Numbered from the stretch's first letter, positions 1 through 8,054 are shown. The stretch is DNA of 9,257 bases from Actinomycetota bacterium (GCA_005779345.1 SXJQ01000262.1:1-9257), one strand, 5' to 3'. The notes: generated by a model not told the origin, from the sequence alone. Translations and numbers: made by a program.

Positions 1-1414
1 GGCCGCGGCCGCGGCACCGGCACCCGCGCCGGCCGCGGCACCGGCGACGAACGGTCCCGGTGCGTCGTTGCGACGCATGCTGCCCATCGCCGCGGCACGC
101 CGCCACGCCAAGCCGCTGATCGCATCACTGCTCGCAGGTGCCATGGTCATCGCCGCGGGCGGTTATGCGCTCGATCGCCTCGAGCCGCACGCCGAACCTG
201 GTCCCGTCGACCCGCGCCGGATGATCACGATTCCCGCGGCGCGCTACGCCATCGGCATCGCCGAGCCTGCCACCGACGAACTCACCGCGCTGCTCGCGAA
301 TCAGGCGTCGTTCGCGATCGATCGTTACGAGGTACGCAACGTCGACTACGAGCGGTACTTGGTTCGCCACCCCGACGCTTCGCCGCCGAACGGCTGGATC
401 GGGCGCGCCGCGCCGAACGACCACCCCGACTTCCCCGTCGTCGGCGTGACCCACGAGCAGGCCGAGCGGTACTGCGACGCGATCGACAAACGGCTCCCGA
501 CCGAGGCCGACTGGGAGAGCGCGGCGCGCGGACGGGCGACCGGCCGGTACCCGTGGGGCAACGACCTCGCCGACGGCGACCTGCCGAACCGCGGGGCCTA
601 CGCGGTCGGCAGCGTGGCCGCGAACCGCAGCGAGTTCGGTGTCCAGGATCAGATCGGCAATGCCTGGGAATGGGTCGGCACTCCGGCCGAGCCCGTCGGC
701 GCCGACCAGCACGTGCTGCGGGGCGGATCCAACCGCTCGCCGCTCGCGTTGTCGCAACGCGTCGCGGCCGGTACCGGCGACCTCACCGCGGTCGGTCAGG
801 CCGGATTCCGGTGCGCCGCGGACGCGGTCTCACCGGAGTTCCGCGACGACTTCACCGACCCGGGTTCGGGCTGGCCGCTGCGCGACGACGCGGCGTTGTC
901 GCTCGCCTATCTGCCGCCCTCGACCTACGACCTCATCCTGCGACGCGAGAACGCGAAGACCCGCGTGCTCGCTGGTATCGAGAGCACCGACGTCACCGTC
1001 GAGACGACCATCCAACTCGGAGCCGATTCGTCGGAAGGCACGATCCGTTACGGCATCGCGTTCCGTGCGACCGGACGCGGCAGCTACGCGTTCGTCATCG
1101 ACAGCGTCGCCAACCAGTGGCAACTCCTCCTGCTCACCGGCGAGGGTGGCAAGGTCCTCGCGCACGGCGTCCCGTCGATGTTGGGTGGTCGCGTCGCACC
1201 CGACGTACTGCGTGTCGAGGCGCGCGGCGCGCGGATCGACCTGTTCTTCAACGACGAGTTCGTCGACCGCGTCGTCGACGACACGTTCGACCGCGGCGAT
1301 GTCGGCTTCTATCTCCAGACGAAGGATGCCGACGACGCCGAGGTGCTGGTCGAGGCGTTCGCCGTGCGGACCGACGGCGCCGCACTCAGCGACCCGAAGG
1401 CAGCGAACGGCTGA
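1..1414 (+). CDS. Membrane-anchored SUMF1/FGE-like domain protein with C-terminal beta-sandwich-like domain, 5' partial
   Basis: The frame is open to the window edge, so the start lies upstream; the TTG at 68 is only the first start-like codon inside the window. Numbering from that codon: an Ala/Pro-rich stretch precedes it, a hydrophobic helix spans about 17-35, an FGE-sulfatase (SUMF1) domain spans about 52-252, and a C-terminal domain spans about 256-434. FGE-type landmarks visible are IDRYEVRN, LPTEADWESAARG, YPWGN, GNAWEW, LRGGS and GFRCAAD. True formylglycine-generating enzymes carry two copper-binding cysteines just after the GGS motif. Here that stretch (221-235) has none, so enzymatic activity is unlikely and a binding or sensory role is more plausible. 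The C-terminal part begins DDFTDPGSGWP and resembles LamG/concanavalin-like domains often found at the end of such proteins. The upstream Ala/Pro linker plus one helix fits an intracellular N-terminal domain such as a Ser/Thr kinase, but that part is not visible. Domain calls are fairly sure; overall role is unknown. Confidence 0.8.
   Translation, partial: AAAAAPAPAPAAAPATNGPGASLRRMLPIAAARRHAKPLIASLLAGAMVIAAGGYALDRLEPHAEPGPVDPRRMITIPAARYAIGIAEPATDELTALLANQASFAIDRYEVRNVDYERYLVRHPDASPPNGWIGRAAPNDHPDFPVVGVTHEQAERYCDAIDKRLPTEADWESAARGRATGRYPWGNDLADGDLPNRGAYAVGSVAANRSEFGVQDQIGNAWEWVGTPAEPVGADQHVLRGGSNRSPLALSQRVAAGTGDLTAVGQAGFRCAADAVSPEFRDDFTDPGSGWPLRDDAALSLAYLPPSTYDLILRRENAKTRVLAGIESTDVTVETTIQLGADSSEGTIRYGIAFRATGRGSYAFVIDSVANQWQLLLLTGEGGKVLAHGVPSMLGGRVAPDVLRVEARGARIDLFFNDEFVDRVVDDTFDRGDVGFYLQTKDADDAEVLVEAFAVRTDGAALSDPKAANG
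7..45 (+). repeat. 15-bp direct repeat in Ala/Pro linker coding region
   Basis: GGCCGCGGCACCGGC occurs at 7-21 and again at 31-45, a spacing of 24 bp, which is eight codons. In frame it encodes part of an Ala/Pro linker just before the transmembrane helix. Such low-complexity linkers commonly grow or shrink by slippage. The repeat may extend beyond the window start. Confidence 0.6.
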
Positions 1415-1536
1415 TCGCCGGCTCCGACGCCTGATCCCACCGCCAGCCGAGACGCGCGCCGCGGCCTCGACGGCGTGCGCACCGCTCATCGGCTGCTCGC
1501 CGCGCACGCCGGCATCACCGCATTCACCTGGAGAAT

Positions 1537-1589
1537 GGTCCCGCGGGACCACATCGCGCACCACCGTGCGCGTCCGCGGACGCGCACGG
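1537..1589. repeat. Pair of perfect palindromes (14 bp and 26 bp), possible bidirectional terminator or protein-binding site
   Basis: GGTCCCGCGGGACC at 1537-1550 is a perfect 14-bp palindrome. Thirteen bases later a perfect 26-bp palindrome covers 1564-1589, centred on CCGCGG. Both have no loop, so as RNA each would form a GC hairpin after opening a few central pairs. They lie between two converging genes, where bidirectional terminators are expected, but no T-run follows on either strand. A dimeric regulator site is the alternative. GC-rich DNA forms short palindromes by chance, but 26 bp perfect is unlikely. Confidence 0.45.
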
Positions 1590-1729
1590 CGACCCGCGCC
1601 CTGGACAAATTCGCCGAAGATTGCTGCAGCGCGACTCGGCCGGCGATTCGACCGAGCGCTTCAGGTCATCGAGTCGTGGCTGGAATCGTCGGCATCGAGG
1701 TCGCCCGACGCTCAGCCTCGTCCGGCCCG

Positions 1730-1752
1730 CTGATCCCACTCGTCGGGATCAG
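1730..1752 (-). terminator. Possible weak terminator hairpin downstream of the PAC2 gene
   Basis: CTGATCCC (1730-1737) and GGGATCAG (1745-1752) form an 8-bp stem with a 7-nt loop. It lies about 50 bp past the stop of the minus-strand PAC2 gene. There is no U-tract, so the terminator reading rests on position and stem only. Confidence 0.25.
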
Positions 1753-1804
1753 GCGAGCCGTCTGCCAGTTGTCCATCGTGCCCCCACCTCTGCGATCGGA
1801 CCTC

Positions 1805-2674
1805 TCAGCCCTTGTCTTCCTGGGTGCGGAGGAACTGTTCGATCTCGTCGGCGAGTTCCTCGCCGCTCGGCAACTCGGCCGGGAGCGGTTCGACGTCCAT
1901 CGCGACCGCGGCGTCGTCGAGCTGATGATCGAGCTGATCGACGATGGAACGCACGTCGGGGCGTTCGACCAGACCTTCTTCGACACGCTCGCGATACGCG
2001 GCCGCGCGACGATCGATCGCGCCGAGATCGGGGGTGATCCGGTACAGCTCGGCGAGGCGCGCGAGCAGCGCCCGCACCGCGGGCGGCGACGGTGAACCGG
2101 CGACGTACTGCGGCACCTGCGCCCACAGCGCGGCCGACCGCACACCGGCAACGCCGAGCGCGTGCTGCACCACCGTGTTGAGGCCCGTCGCTCCCGCGTA
2201 GTCGTCGCGCACCGCACCGAGTTCCTGGGCGAGGCTGCGCGTCGCCGAGGTGGCGAGCACATGCACCGGGCGGCGGTGGGTGGTGAGCGCGGGCATACCG
2301 CCGAGCGCCACGGCGTCGGCGGCGCGGACGCGATTGGCGATCTCGACGATCATCGCGGCGAACGTGGGCCAGCGGATCGACGGCTCGGGCCCCCGGACGA
2401 CGACGAGATCGCGCCCGAGTCGACCCGACCACAACTCGACCTCGGGCCATTCGATCGCGCGCATCCCGCCGTCGACGAGATGGACCGTGGGGCGCACCTG
2501 TTGGAGGTCGAGGAGGTCGGTGAGATCGATCGTGCCGAAGCGCTCGGCGCCGTCCATCTGGTCGATGAGCGCGTCGACGGTCCCCCCGCCCGCGATCCCG
2601 GCGTCGATCCAGCCGCGGAACGCATAGACGAGCACGGGATCGGTCGGATTCGGCCAGCGCTCCACCTGCAGCAT
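1805..2674 (-). CDS. PAC2 family protein
   Basis: The 289-residue product matches the PAC2 (proteasome assembly chaperone-like) family as found in actinobacteria. Visible landmarks are the N-terminal WPNPTDPVLVYAFRGWIDAG segment (residues 7-26), a VVVRGPEPSIRWPTFA strand-and-turn (91-106), ALGGMPALTTHRRPVHVLATS (123-143), and a long C-terminal helical part ending in an acidic ELADEIEQFLRTQEDKG tail. Eukaryotic relatives help assemble the 20S proteasome. The role of the bacterial single-domain proteins is not settled, so I do not assign a substrate. The ATG at 2674 is chosen because family similarity begins within a few residues and a TANNNT box lies 7 nt upstream. The same frame stays open for about 3 kb further upstream, but that stretch runs antisense to galT and the first kinase and is not coding. 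The gene diverges from the LLM oxidoreductase across 75 bp. Confidence 0.85.
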   Translation of the reverse strand: MLQVERWPNPTDPVLVYAFRGWIDAGIAGGGTVDALIDQMDGAERFGTIDLTDLLDLQQVRPTVHLVDGGMRAIEWPEVELWSGRLGRDLVVVRGPEPSIRWPTFAAMIVEIANRVRAADAVALGGMPALTTHRRPVHVLATSATRSLAQELGAVRDDYAGATGLNTVVQHALGVAGVRSAALWAQVPQYVAGSPSPPAVRALLARLAELYRITPDLGAIDRRAAAYRERVEEGLVERPDVRSIVDQLDHQLDDAAVAMDVEPLPAELPSGEELADEIEQFLRTQEDKG

Positions 2675-2681
2675 CCGGACC

Positions 2682-2687
2682 AGGGTA
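2682..2687 (-). promoter_or_regulatory. Putative -10 box of the PAC2 gene, leaderless arrangement
   Basis: TACCCT on the minus strand matches TANNNT and is separated from the ATG by 7 nt, which places the transcript start at or one base from the start codon. No good -35 is visible. No Shine-Dalgarno-like sequence precedes the gene, consistent with leaderless translation. Confidence 0.5.
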
Positions 2688-2737
2688 CGGCACGGCCGCG
2701 GGCGGGTTCTCGTCGGCTGCGCCCCGATTTCCCTCGG

Positions 2738-2743
2738 TACCCT
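2738..2743 (+). promoter_or_regulatory. Putative -10 box of the LLM oxidoreductase gene, leaderless arrangement
   Basis: TACCCT is followed by GCCGGC and then ATG at 2750. The six-base spacer puts the predicted +1 on the A of the start codon. The divergent PAC2 promoter carries the same hexamer, and the two boxes are 50 bp apart, so both -35 regions must lie in that shared stretch. No clear -35 consensus is seen. Confidence 0.5.
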
Positions 2744-2749
2744 GCCGGC

Positions 2750-3661
2750 ATGGACGTGAAGTTCGGGGTACACACCGGCCTGCAGAACACCAGCATCGCC
2801 GAGCTGCAAGGTCTCTGGCGCCGGATCGAAAACCTCGGCTTCGACTGGATCTCGATCTGGGATCACTTCTACGCGGCCGACGCGACCGGCAACCCACACA
2901 GCCTCGAGGCGGTCGTCGCGCACGCCGCGCTCGCGGCGACGACGAGCCGGGTGCAGTGTGGGTCGCTCGTCTATTCGGCCGGCTACCGGCACCCGGCGGT
3001 GATCGCCAACGCGATGGCGACCCTCGACCAACTCGCCGAGGGACGCGTCGTGCTCGGCCTCGGCGGCGGGTGGCTCCGCAACGAGTACGACGTCTACGGG
3101 ATCGAGTACGGGACCGCCGGCCAGCGACTCCGACGGCTCGAGGAGTCGCTCTGCTGCATCCGCAGCCTGCTCACCCAGCCGCGCTCGGATTTCGACGGTG
3201 AGTTCTTCACGCTGCGCGACGCGCAGTGCGAGCCGAAGCCCGTGCAGGCGCGGTTGCCGATCTGGGTCGGTGGCGGCGGCGAGAAGGTCACGCTGCGCAT
3301 CGCAGCCCAGCACGCCGACGGCTGGAACGTGCCATTCATCGCTCCCGACGCGTGGGCACACAAGGCTCGTGTCCTCGATGCGCACTGCGAGCGCCTCGGA
3401 CGCGACCCCGGCGAGATCACCAAGACGGTCAACGTCGGCATGGCGTTCACCGACGAGGAGTTGCGCGACCAGTTCGGGCGCATGGCCGAGGCCGTCCGGC
3501 CCGGCGTGTTCACCGGCAGCGTCCAACAGATGGTCGACCAGGCAGCGGCGTACTGCTCGGCGGGCGCCCGCTACCTCATCCTCGCACTGCGAGCGCCGTT
3601 CGACCGCGACGGGCTCGAACGCTTCGCAGCCGAGGTCGTCCCGGCGATCCGCGCGGCCTGA
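2750..3661 (+). CDS. LLM-class (luciferase-like) flavin/F420-dependent oxidoreductase
   Basis: The 303-residue product has the luciferase-like monooxygenase TIM-barrel pattern. Landmarks are GFDWISIWDHFY (residues 30-41), ATTSRVQCGSLVYSAGYRHPAVIANAMATLDQLAEGRVVLGLGGGW (63-108, the most diagnostic block), NEYDVYGIEY (111-120), and PIWVGGGGEKVTLRIAAQHADGWN (170-193). Proteins with this pattern in actinobacteria usually bind reduced coenzyme F420 rather than FMN; the sequence alone does not settle cofactor or substrate. The ATG at 2750 starts immediately before the first barrel strand (MDVKFGVHT). The gene is full length and is followed after 21 bp by galT, so the two may be co-transcribed. A metabolic link with galactose use is only a positional suggestion; LLM proteins are abundant in these genomes. 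Confidence 0.88.
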   Translation: MDVKFGVHTGLQNTSIAELQGLWRRIENLGFDWISIWDHFYAADATGNPHSLEAVVAHAALAATTSRVQCGSLVYSAGYRHPAVIANAMATLDQLAEGRVVLGLGGGWLRNEYDVYGIEYGTAGQRLRRLEESLCCIRSLLTQPRSDFDGEFFTLRDAQCEPKPVQARLPIWVGGGGEKVTLRIAAQHADGWNVPFIAPDAWAHKARVLDAHCERLGRDPGEITKTVNVGMAFTDEELRDQFGRMAEAVRPGVFTGSVQQMVDQAAAYCSAGARYLILALRAPFDRDGLERFAAEVVPAIRAA

Positions 3662-3682
3662 ACGGGTACGGGGCGATCCGCG

Positions 3683-4633
3683 ATGGCGCACGGCGAGTTC
3701 AGGTTCGATCCGCTGACCCGCGAGTGGGTCAACGTCGTCGGCCACCGCCAAGCGCGACCGAACCTGCCCACCGACGGCTGCCCGTTCTGCGTCGGTGGGC
3801 TCGAAGCACCCGAGCCGTACGACGTGCGATGGTTCGCGAACCGTTGGCCGGCATTCGAGCCGGGCGACCCGATCGACCCCGCCGCGGCCGAGTCCGAGGG
3901 GCGCACGACGTTGCCTGCGGTCGGTGCCGCCGAGGTCGTCCTCTACTCGCCCGAGCACGGCGCGTCGATGTCGACCCTCACACCCGCCCACCTGCGCAAG
4001 GTCGTCGACCTCTGGGCCACGCGCACCGAGGCTCTCCTCGCGCGACCCGAGGTCGAATACGTGCTCGTGTTCGAGAACCGTGGGCCCGAGGTCGGCGCGA
4101 CGATCCATCACCCGCACGGGCAGATCTACGCGTACCCGTTCGTACCGCCGGCCCCGGCGCACGAGGCGCGCGTGAACCGCGAACACGGCTGCGGATCGTG
4201 CACCGAGTTCATCGCGGAGGAAGCCGGCGAACGTGTCGTCCACGCGTCGGCAACGTGGCTCGCCCACGTGCCCTTCGCGAGCGCGTACTCCTACGGGCTC
4301 CGTCTCACCCCGCGCCGCCATGTCGGCCGGCTCGCGGAACTCGACACCACCGAACGCGACGGCCTCGTCGCCGCCCTGCTCGACGTGCTCGTGCGTTACG
4401 ACCGCCTGTGGGCGCACGAGCCGGCCCGCAGCGCGATGTTCCCCTACCTGCTCTGGATCCACCAGGCGGCGGCGCGCCACGACGGCGAGTACCACCTCCA
4501 TCTCCACGTCGCCCCGCCGCAACGCTCCCCCGGCGTCGCCCGATTCGTCGCGAGCGGCGAGCTCGGCAGCGGCACGCTCAGCAATCCGATCGTTCCCGAA
4601 GCGGCGGCCGCGGCGTTGCGCGCGGCGCGGTGA
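3683..4633 (+). CDS. galT: Galactose-1-phosphate uridylyltransferase
   Basis: GalT transfers UMP between UDP-glucose and galactose-1-phosphate in the Leloir pathway, through a uridylylated histidine. The nucleophile motif HPHGQIYAYP is at 143-152, giving His145 as the attacked residue. The structural zinc ligands of the E. coli enzyme appear as Cys33 and Cys36 (CPFC), His92 (YSPEHGAS) and His143. The second metal-site histidines are in EYHLHLHVAPP (269-279), and the C-terminal NPIVPEAAAAALRAA segment matches the family end. At 316 residues it is somewhat shorter than E. coli GalT (348). An extra CxxC at 170-173 lies in an insertion after the active site. The ATG at 3683 fits the usual N-terminus FRFDPLTREWVNV. 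Only 6 bp separate its stop from the next kinase, so the two are very likely co-transcribed. No epimerase (galE) is in the window. Confidence 0.93.
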   Translation: MAHGEFRFDPLTREWVNVVGHRQARPNLPTDGCPFCVGGLEAPEPYDVRWFANRWPAFEPGDPIDPAAAESEGRTTLPAVGAAEVVLYSPEHGASMSTLTPAHLRKVVDLWATRTEALLARPEVEYVLVFENRGPEVGATIHHPHGQIYAYPFVPPAPAHEARVNREHGCGSCTEFIAEEAGERVVHASATWLAHVPFASAYSYGLRLTPRRHVGRLAELDTTERDGLVAALLDVLVRYDRLWAHEPARSAMFPYLLWIHQAAARHDGEYHLHLHVAPPQRSPGVARFVASGELGSGTLSNPIVPEAAAAALRAAR

Positions 4634-4639
4634 GCCACG

Positions 4640-5707
4640 GTGGCCGCGCGCACACGACGGTTCCGCGCTCCGGGTCGCGTCAACCTGATCGGTGCGCACG
4701 TCGACTACCACGAAGGCCCCGTGGTCGCGATGGCGATCGACCACGAGGTCGTGGTGACGATGCGTCCGCGCGACGACCGGCGCGTGGTCGTGCGTTCCGA
4801 CGCGACCGCGGGCACGGTCGTGGTTGCGTCGGACGGTAGCGACGACCCCGCCGGCGTCGCCCCCGCGTGGGGTCGCCTCGTCGGCGGCGCGGTCCGCGCA
4901 CTCGTCGAGTCGGATCGACCGCCCTCCGGCGCCGACCTCCGCGTTGTGAGCACCCTCACGATCGGGGGCGGGCTGTCGTCGAGCGCGGCCTTCGAGGTCG
5001 CGGTCGTCCTCGCGCTGGCGGCGACCGCGGGGCACGAACTCTCGGGCCTCGCGCTCGCCCTCGCCGCCCAGCGCGCCGAGCACCTCGGCAGCGGCGTGCC
5101 GTGCGGGATCCAGGATCAGATGGCCGCGGTGGTGGGCGGCACCTTCCTGCTCGACTGCCGGACGCTCGCGGTCGAGTCGCTCCCGCTCCCTGACGACCTC
5201 GCGGTCGTCGTCGTCGACAGCGGCGTCAGTCGCACGCTCGACGCGAGCCCGTGGGCCACGCGCCGAGCCGAGACGTTCGCCGCGGCCGAGGCCCTCGGCC
5301 TGCGCGTGCTGCGCGACGCGCGGCCCGACGAGGTCGCGAGATCGCCGCGGGCGCGCCATGTCGTCGACGAGATGGCTCGCGTCCGCGCGTACGCCGCCGC
5401 ACTCCGCGCCGCCGACCGCGCGGCGCTCGGAACGCTGATGCTCCGAAGTCACGCCGGGAGCCGCGACGACATGGAGAGCTCGATCGCCGAACTCGACACA
5501 CTGGTCGACTGCCTCATGGAGGCGGGCGCGATCGGAGCCCGCCTCACCGGCGGCGGCTTCGGCGGCTGTTGCGTCGCACTCGCGCCGACCGATCGCGCCG
5601 ACCGCGTCGCCCGCGACGCCGCCGCGACCTATGCGGCTCGCACGGGTCGCCGTGCGCGCCCGATGGTCGTCGGCCCTGCACCAGGAGCCGGCGAACTCGT
5701 CGGCTGA
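4640..5707 (+). CDS. Galactokinase-like GHMP sugar kinase with altered sugar-binding residues
   Basis: The 355-residue product is a complete GHMP kinase of galactokinase type: sugar motif GRVNLIGAHVDY (12-23), ATP-loop IGGGLSSSAA (108-117), catalytic Asp159 in GVPCGIQDQMA, and glycine-rich motif 3 TGGGFGGC (303-310). Arg13 and Asp22 of the active site are kept. Two positions that contact galactose in known galactokinases differ: the Glu of GEHTDY is Ala19, and the Tyr of the S/T-E-Y-xx-RR motif is Trp205 (SPWATRR). The next gene keeps both. An Ala at the first position is known from plant galacturonokinase, so a uronic acid or other C6-modified sugar is one possibility; L-arabinose, L-fucose or GalNAc are others. 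The GTG at 4640 is the only sensible start, since the sugar motif begins 11 residues later; this makes the N-terminus about 20 residues shorter than that of the next kinase. Automatic annotation will probably name it galK. Confidence 0.87.
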   Translation: MAARTRRFRAPGRVNLIGAHVDYHEGPVVAMAIDHEVVVTMRPRDDRRVVVRSDATAGTVVVASDGSDDPAGVAPAWGRLVGGAVRALVESDRPPSGADLRVVSTLTIGGGLSSSAAFEVAVVLALAATAGHELSGLALALAAQRAEHLGSGVPCGIQDQMAAVVGGTFLLDCRTLAVESLPLPDDLAVVVVDSGVSRTLDASPWATRRAETFAAAEALGLRVLRDARPDEVARSPRARHVVDEMARVRAYAAALRAADRAALGTLMLRSHAGSRDDMESSIAELDTLVDCLMEAGAIGARLTGGGFGGCCVALAPTDRADRVARDAAATYAARTGRRARPMVVGPAPGAGELVG

Positions 5708-5726
5708 GGCGGGCGCGTCGGGCTCG

Positions 5727-5732
5727 TAGGCT
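5727..5732 (+). promoter_or_regulatory. Putative -10 box of the second GHMP kinase gene, leaderless arrangement
   Basis: TAGGCT lies in the 32-bp gap after the first kinase, 7 nt before the ATG at 5740. The bases CTGCCGGC that follow its first three bases also occur at the LLM gene start (2742-2749). A promoter here would let the canonical galactokinase be expressed apart from galT and the first kinase. Confidence 0.4.
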
Positions 5733-5739
5733 GCCGGCG

Positions 5740-6873
<1,134 letters not shown>

Positions 6874-6908
6874 CCCGACCACCACCCCGACCGCTACCCC
6901 GACCATTG
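6874..6908 (+). repeat. Three imperfect 11-12 bp repeats in the galK to HIT intergenic gap
   Basis: CCCGACCACCA, CCCCGACCGCTA and CCCCGACCATTG follow one another directly, sharing the core CCCGACC. They fill half of the 70-bp gap between the galactokinase stop and the HIT gene. They could be a binding-site array or simple slippage; nothing decides between these. Confidence 0.35.
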
Positions 6909-6930
6909 CTCCGATCGAGGACCGCTCCCC

Positions 6931-6937
6931 AAGGAGG
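6931..6937 (+). promoter_or_regulatory. Strong Shine-Dalgarno site of the HIT gene
   Basis: AAGGAGG is a near-perfect anti-16S match six bases before ATG 6944, and it decides that start over upstream in-frame codons. It contrasts with the other genes here, most of which have no recognisable ribosome site. Confidence 0.8.
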
Positions 6938-6943
6938 ACCGGC

Positions 6944-7366
6944 ATGGCCACGCTCTTCACCCGCATCATCAACGGCGAACTCCCCGGTCGCTTCGTCTGG
7001 AAGGACGACCGCGTCGTCGCGTTCCTCACGATCGAGCCCATGAGCACGGGTCACACGCTCGTCGTCACCCGCGAGGAGCACGACCATTGGATCGATCTCC
7101 CCGAGGCGCTCAACGCCCACCTCTGGTCGGTCGCCCAGATCGTCGGCCGGGCGGTCCAGGGCGCGTTCTCGCCCAAACGAGTGGGCGTGATGGTCGTCGG
7201 CGACGAGGTCCCGCACGTCCACGTTCACGTGGTCGGCTTCGACTCCCCCGGACAATTGAGCTTCGCTGCCGTGGATCGCGGGGTGAGCGCCGAAGCACTC
7301 GACGACGCCGCCGCCGAGATCCGCGCCCAACTCCGAGTGATGGGCCGCGCCGAGGTCAGCGACTGA
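6944..7366 (+). CDS. HIT family protein
   Basis: The 140-residue product is a compact HIT-domain protein. It begins LFTRIINGELPGRFVWKDDRVVAFL and carries the histidine triad HVHVHVVG at 91-98, in which the middle His93 is the expected nucleophile. HIT proteins are nucleotide hydrolases or transferases acting on adenosine phosphoramidates, dinucleoside polyphosphates or similar compounds; substrate cannot be read from this sequence. GalT belongs to the same superfamily, so the block carries two HIT-fold enzymes flanking two GHMP kinases. The start is fixed by AAGGAGG six bases upstream. The gene may be read through from galK, 70 bp upstream, or have its own promoter. It ends 9 bp from the stop of the convergent bPH2 gene. 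Confidence 0.88.
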   Translation: MATLFTRIINGELPGRFVWKDDRVVAFLTIEPMSTGHTLVVTREEHDHWIDLPEALNAHLWSVAQIVGRAVQGAFSPKRVGVMVVGDEVPHVHVHVVGFDSPGQLSFAAVDRGVSAEALDDAAAEIRAQLRVMGRAEVSD

Positions 7367-7375
7367 GTGCCGTTG

Positions 7376-8038
7376 TCACATGCGGTCGAGTAGCTGGCGC
7401 TTCTTCGCCTCGAACTCCTCGGCGCTCAGCGCGCCGCTGTCGCGCAGCTTGGCGAGCTGGTCGATCTGTTCGGGGATCGACGGCCCGACCGCCGCGGCCG
7501 CCGCGGCCTGCGGCGCCGACTGGACGATCGTCGGCGACGACCAACTCGCCCGGTTGCGTTCGTGTTCCTCCATCGCCCGATAGATCTCCTGTTGCACGCC
7601 GTCGGGGTGACGCACGTCGGAGAACGTGCTCTGTCCGTCTTTGCCCGCGGACTCGATCGACAGGTCGCCGGCGCCGATGATCCGTTCGAACACTCGCTGG
7701 CCGAAGTTGATGTTGTTGATGCGCGACAGCGGGATCTCGACGCCGCGTTTGGCGATCACGCCGGTGCGGAAGATCACCCGCTCCGACGTGACGACGAAGT
7801 ACGTGAAGTTCCAGTCGAAGTACTTGATCGCGAGCCAGATCGCCCAGACGATCGAAGCGGCGCCCCAGATCCAGAGGAGCACCTTCTGGGCGTCGCCGTC
7901 GAAGGTGGCAACGACGAGCATGAACCCGACCACGAGGGGAATGCCGGTGAGGATCTGCTTGCCGAAGAACCACCAGTGCGGCTTCAGGTCGAGAAAGACC
8001 GATTCGTCGTCTTGGAGGAGTCGCTTCGGATACGCCAT
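7376..8038 (-). CDS. bPH2 (DUF304) membrane protein with C-terminal SHOCT domain
   Basis: The 220-residue product has an N-terminal cytosolic stretch, two hydrophobic segments at about 28-46 and 53-72 (a membrane hairpin), a bacterial pleckstrin-homology domain at about 74-155 (YFVVTSERVIFRTGVIAKRGVEIPLSRINNI is typical), an Ala-rich linker (175-184), and a SHOCT motif at about 188-217 (IPEQIDQLAKLRDSGALSAEEFEAKK). The SHOCT module is a short helical oligomerisation segment often found at protein ends. No enzyme activity is expected; a membrane scaffold or envelope role is likely, but unproven. Longer in-frame starts exist up to 8134, but they run into the upstream gene. MAYPKRLL at 8038 fits the family and has a TANNNT box six bases before it. 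It lies 16 bp after the metallopeptidase gene in the same direction. Confidence 0.87.
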   Translation of the reverse strand: MAYPKRLLQDDESVFLDLKPHWWFFGKQILTGIPLVVGFMLVVATFDGDAQKVLLWIWGAASIVWAIWLAIKYFDWNFTYFVVTSERVIFRTGVIAKRGVEIPLSRINNINFGQRVFERIIGAGDLSIESAGKDGQSTFSDVRHPDGVQQEIYRAMEEHERNRASWSSPTIVQSAPQAAAAAAVGPSIPEQIDQLAKLRDSGALSAEEFEAKKRQLLDRM

Positions 8039-8044
8039 GTCCCG

Positions 8045-8050
8045 AGCGTA
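8045..8050 (-). promoter_or_regulatory. Putative -10 box of the bPH2/SHOCT gene, leaderless arrangement
   Basis: TACGCT on the minus strand, then CGGGAC, then ATG at 8038. The spacer of six puts the predicted +1 on the start codon. It fills the 16-bp gap after the metallopeptidase stop, so the -35 region would fall within that gene's coding end. Confidence 0.45.
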
Positions 8051-8054
8051 ACGC

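Larger units (their letters stand above)
1415..1804. other. Intergenic region between convergent genes, no convincing gene
   Basis: This 390-bp gap separates the SUMF1-like gene (+) from the PAC2 gene (-), which converge on it. Open frames cross it on both strands, but their translations are Arg/Pro/Ser-rich, have no recognisable domain and run into the neighbouring genes, so I call none. It contains two perfect palindromes (1537-1550 and 1564-1589) and a short hairpin (1730-1752), listed separately. No tRNA-like cloverleaf, CRISPR or insertion-sequence ends were seen. Confidence 0.6.

Noticed and set aside
68..70. TTG as the true start of the SUMF1-like gene
   Set aside because: The frame continues upstream to the window edge as an Ala/Pro linker of the same style, so the start is probably outside the window.
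1524..1739. Minus-strand small frame (71 codons) in the gene-free gap
   Set aside because: Arg/Ser/Cys-rich with no family resemblance, no start signal and no supporting context.
1475..2095. Plus-strand frame of about 206 codons spanning the intergenic gap and the end of the PAC2 gene
   Set aside because: No recognisable domain, skewed composition and no ribosome site; its 3' half is antisense to the conserved PAC2 C-terminus.
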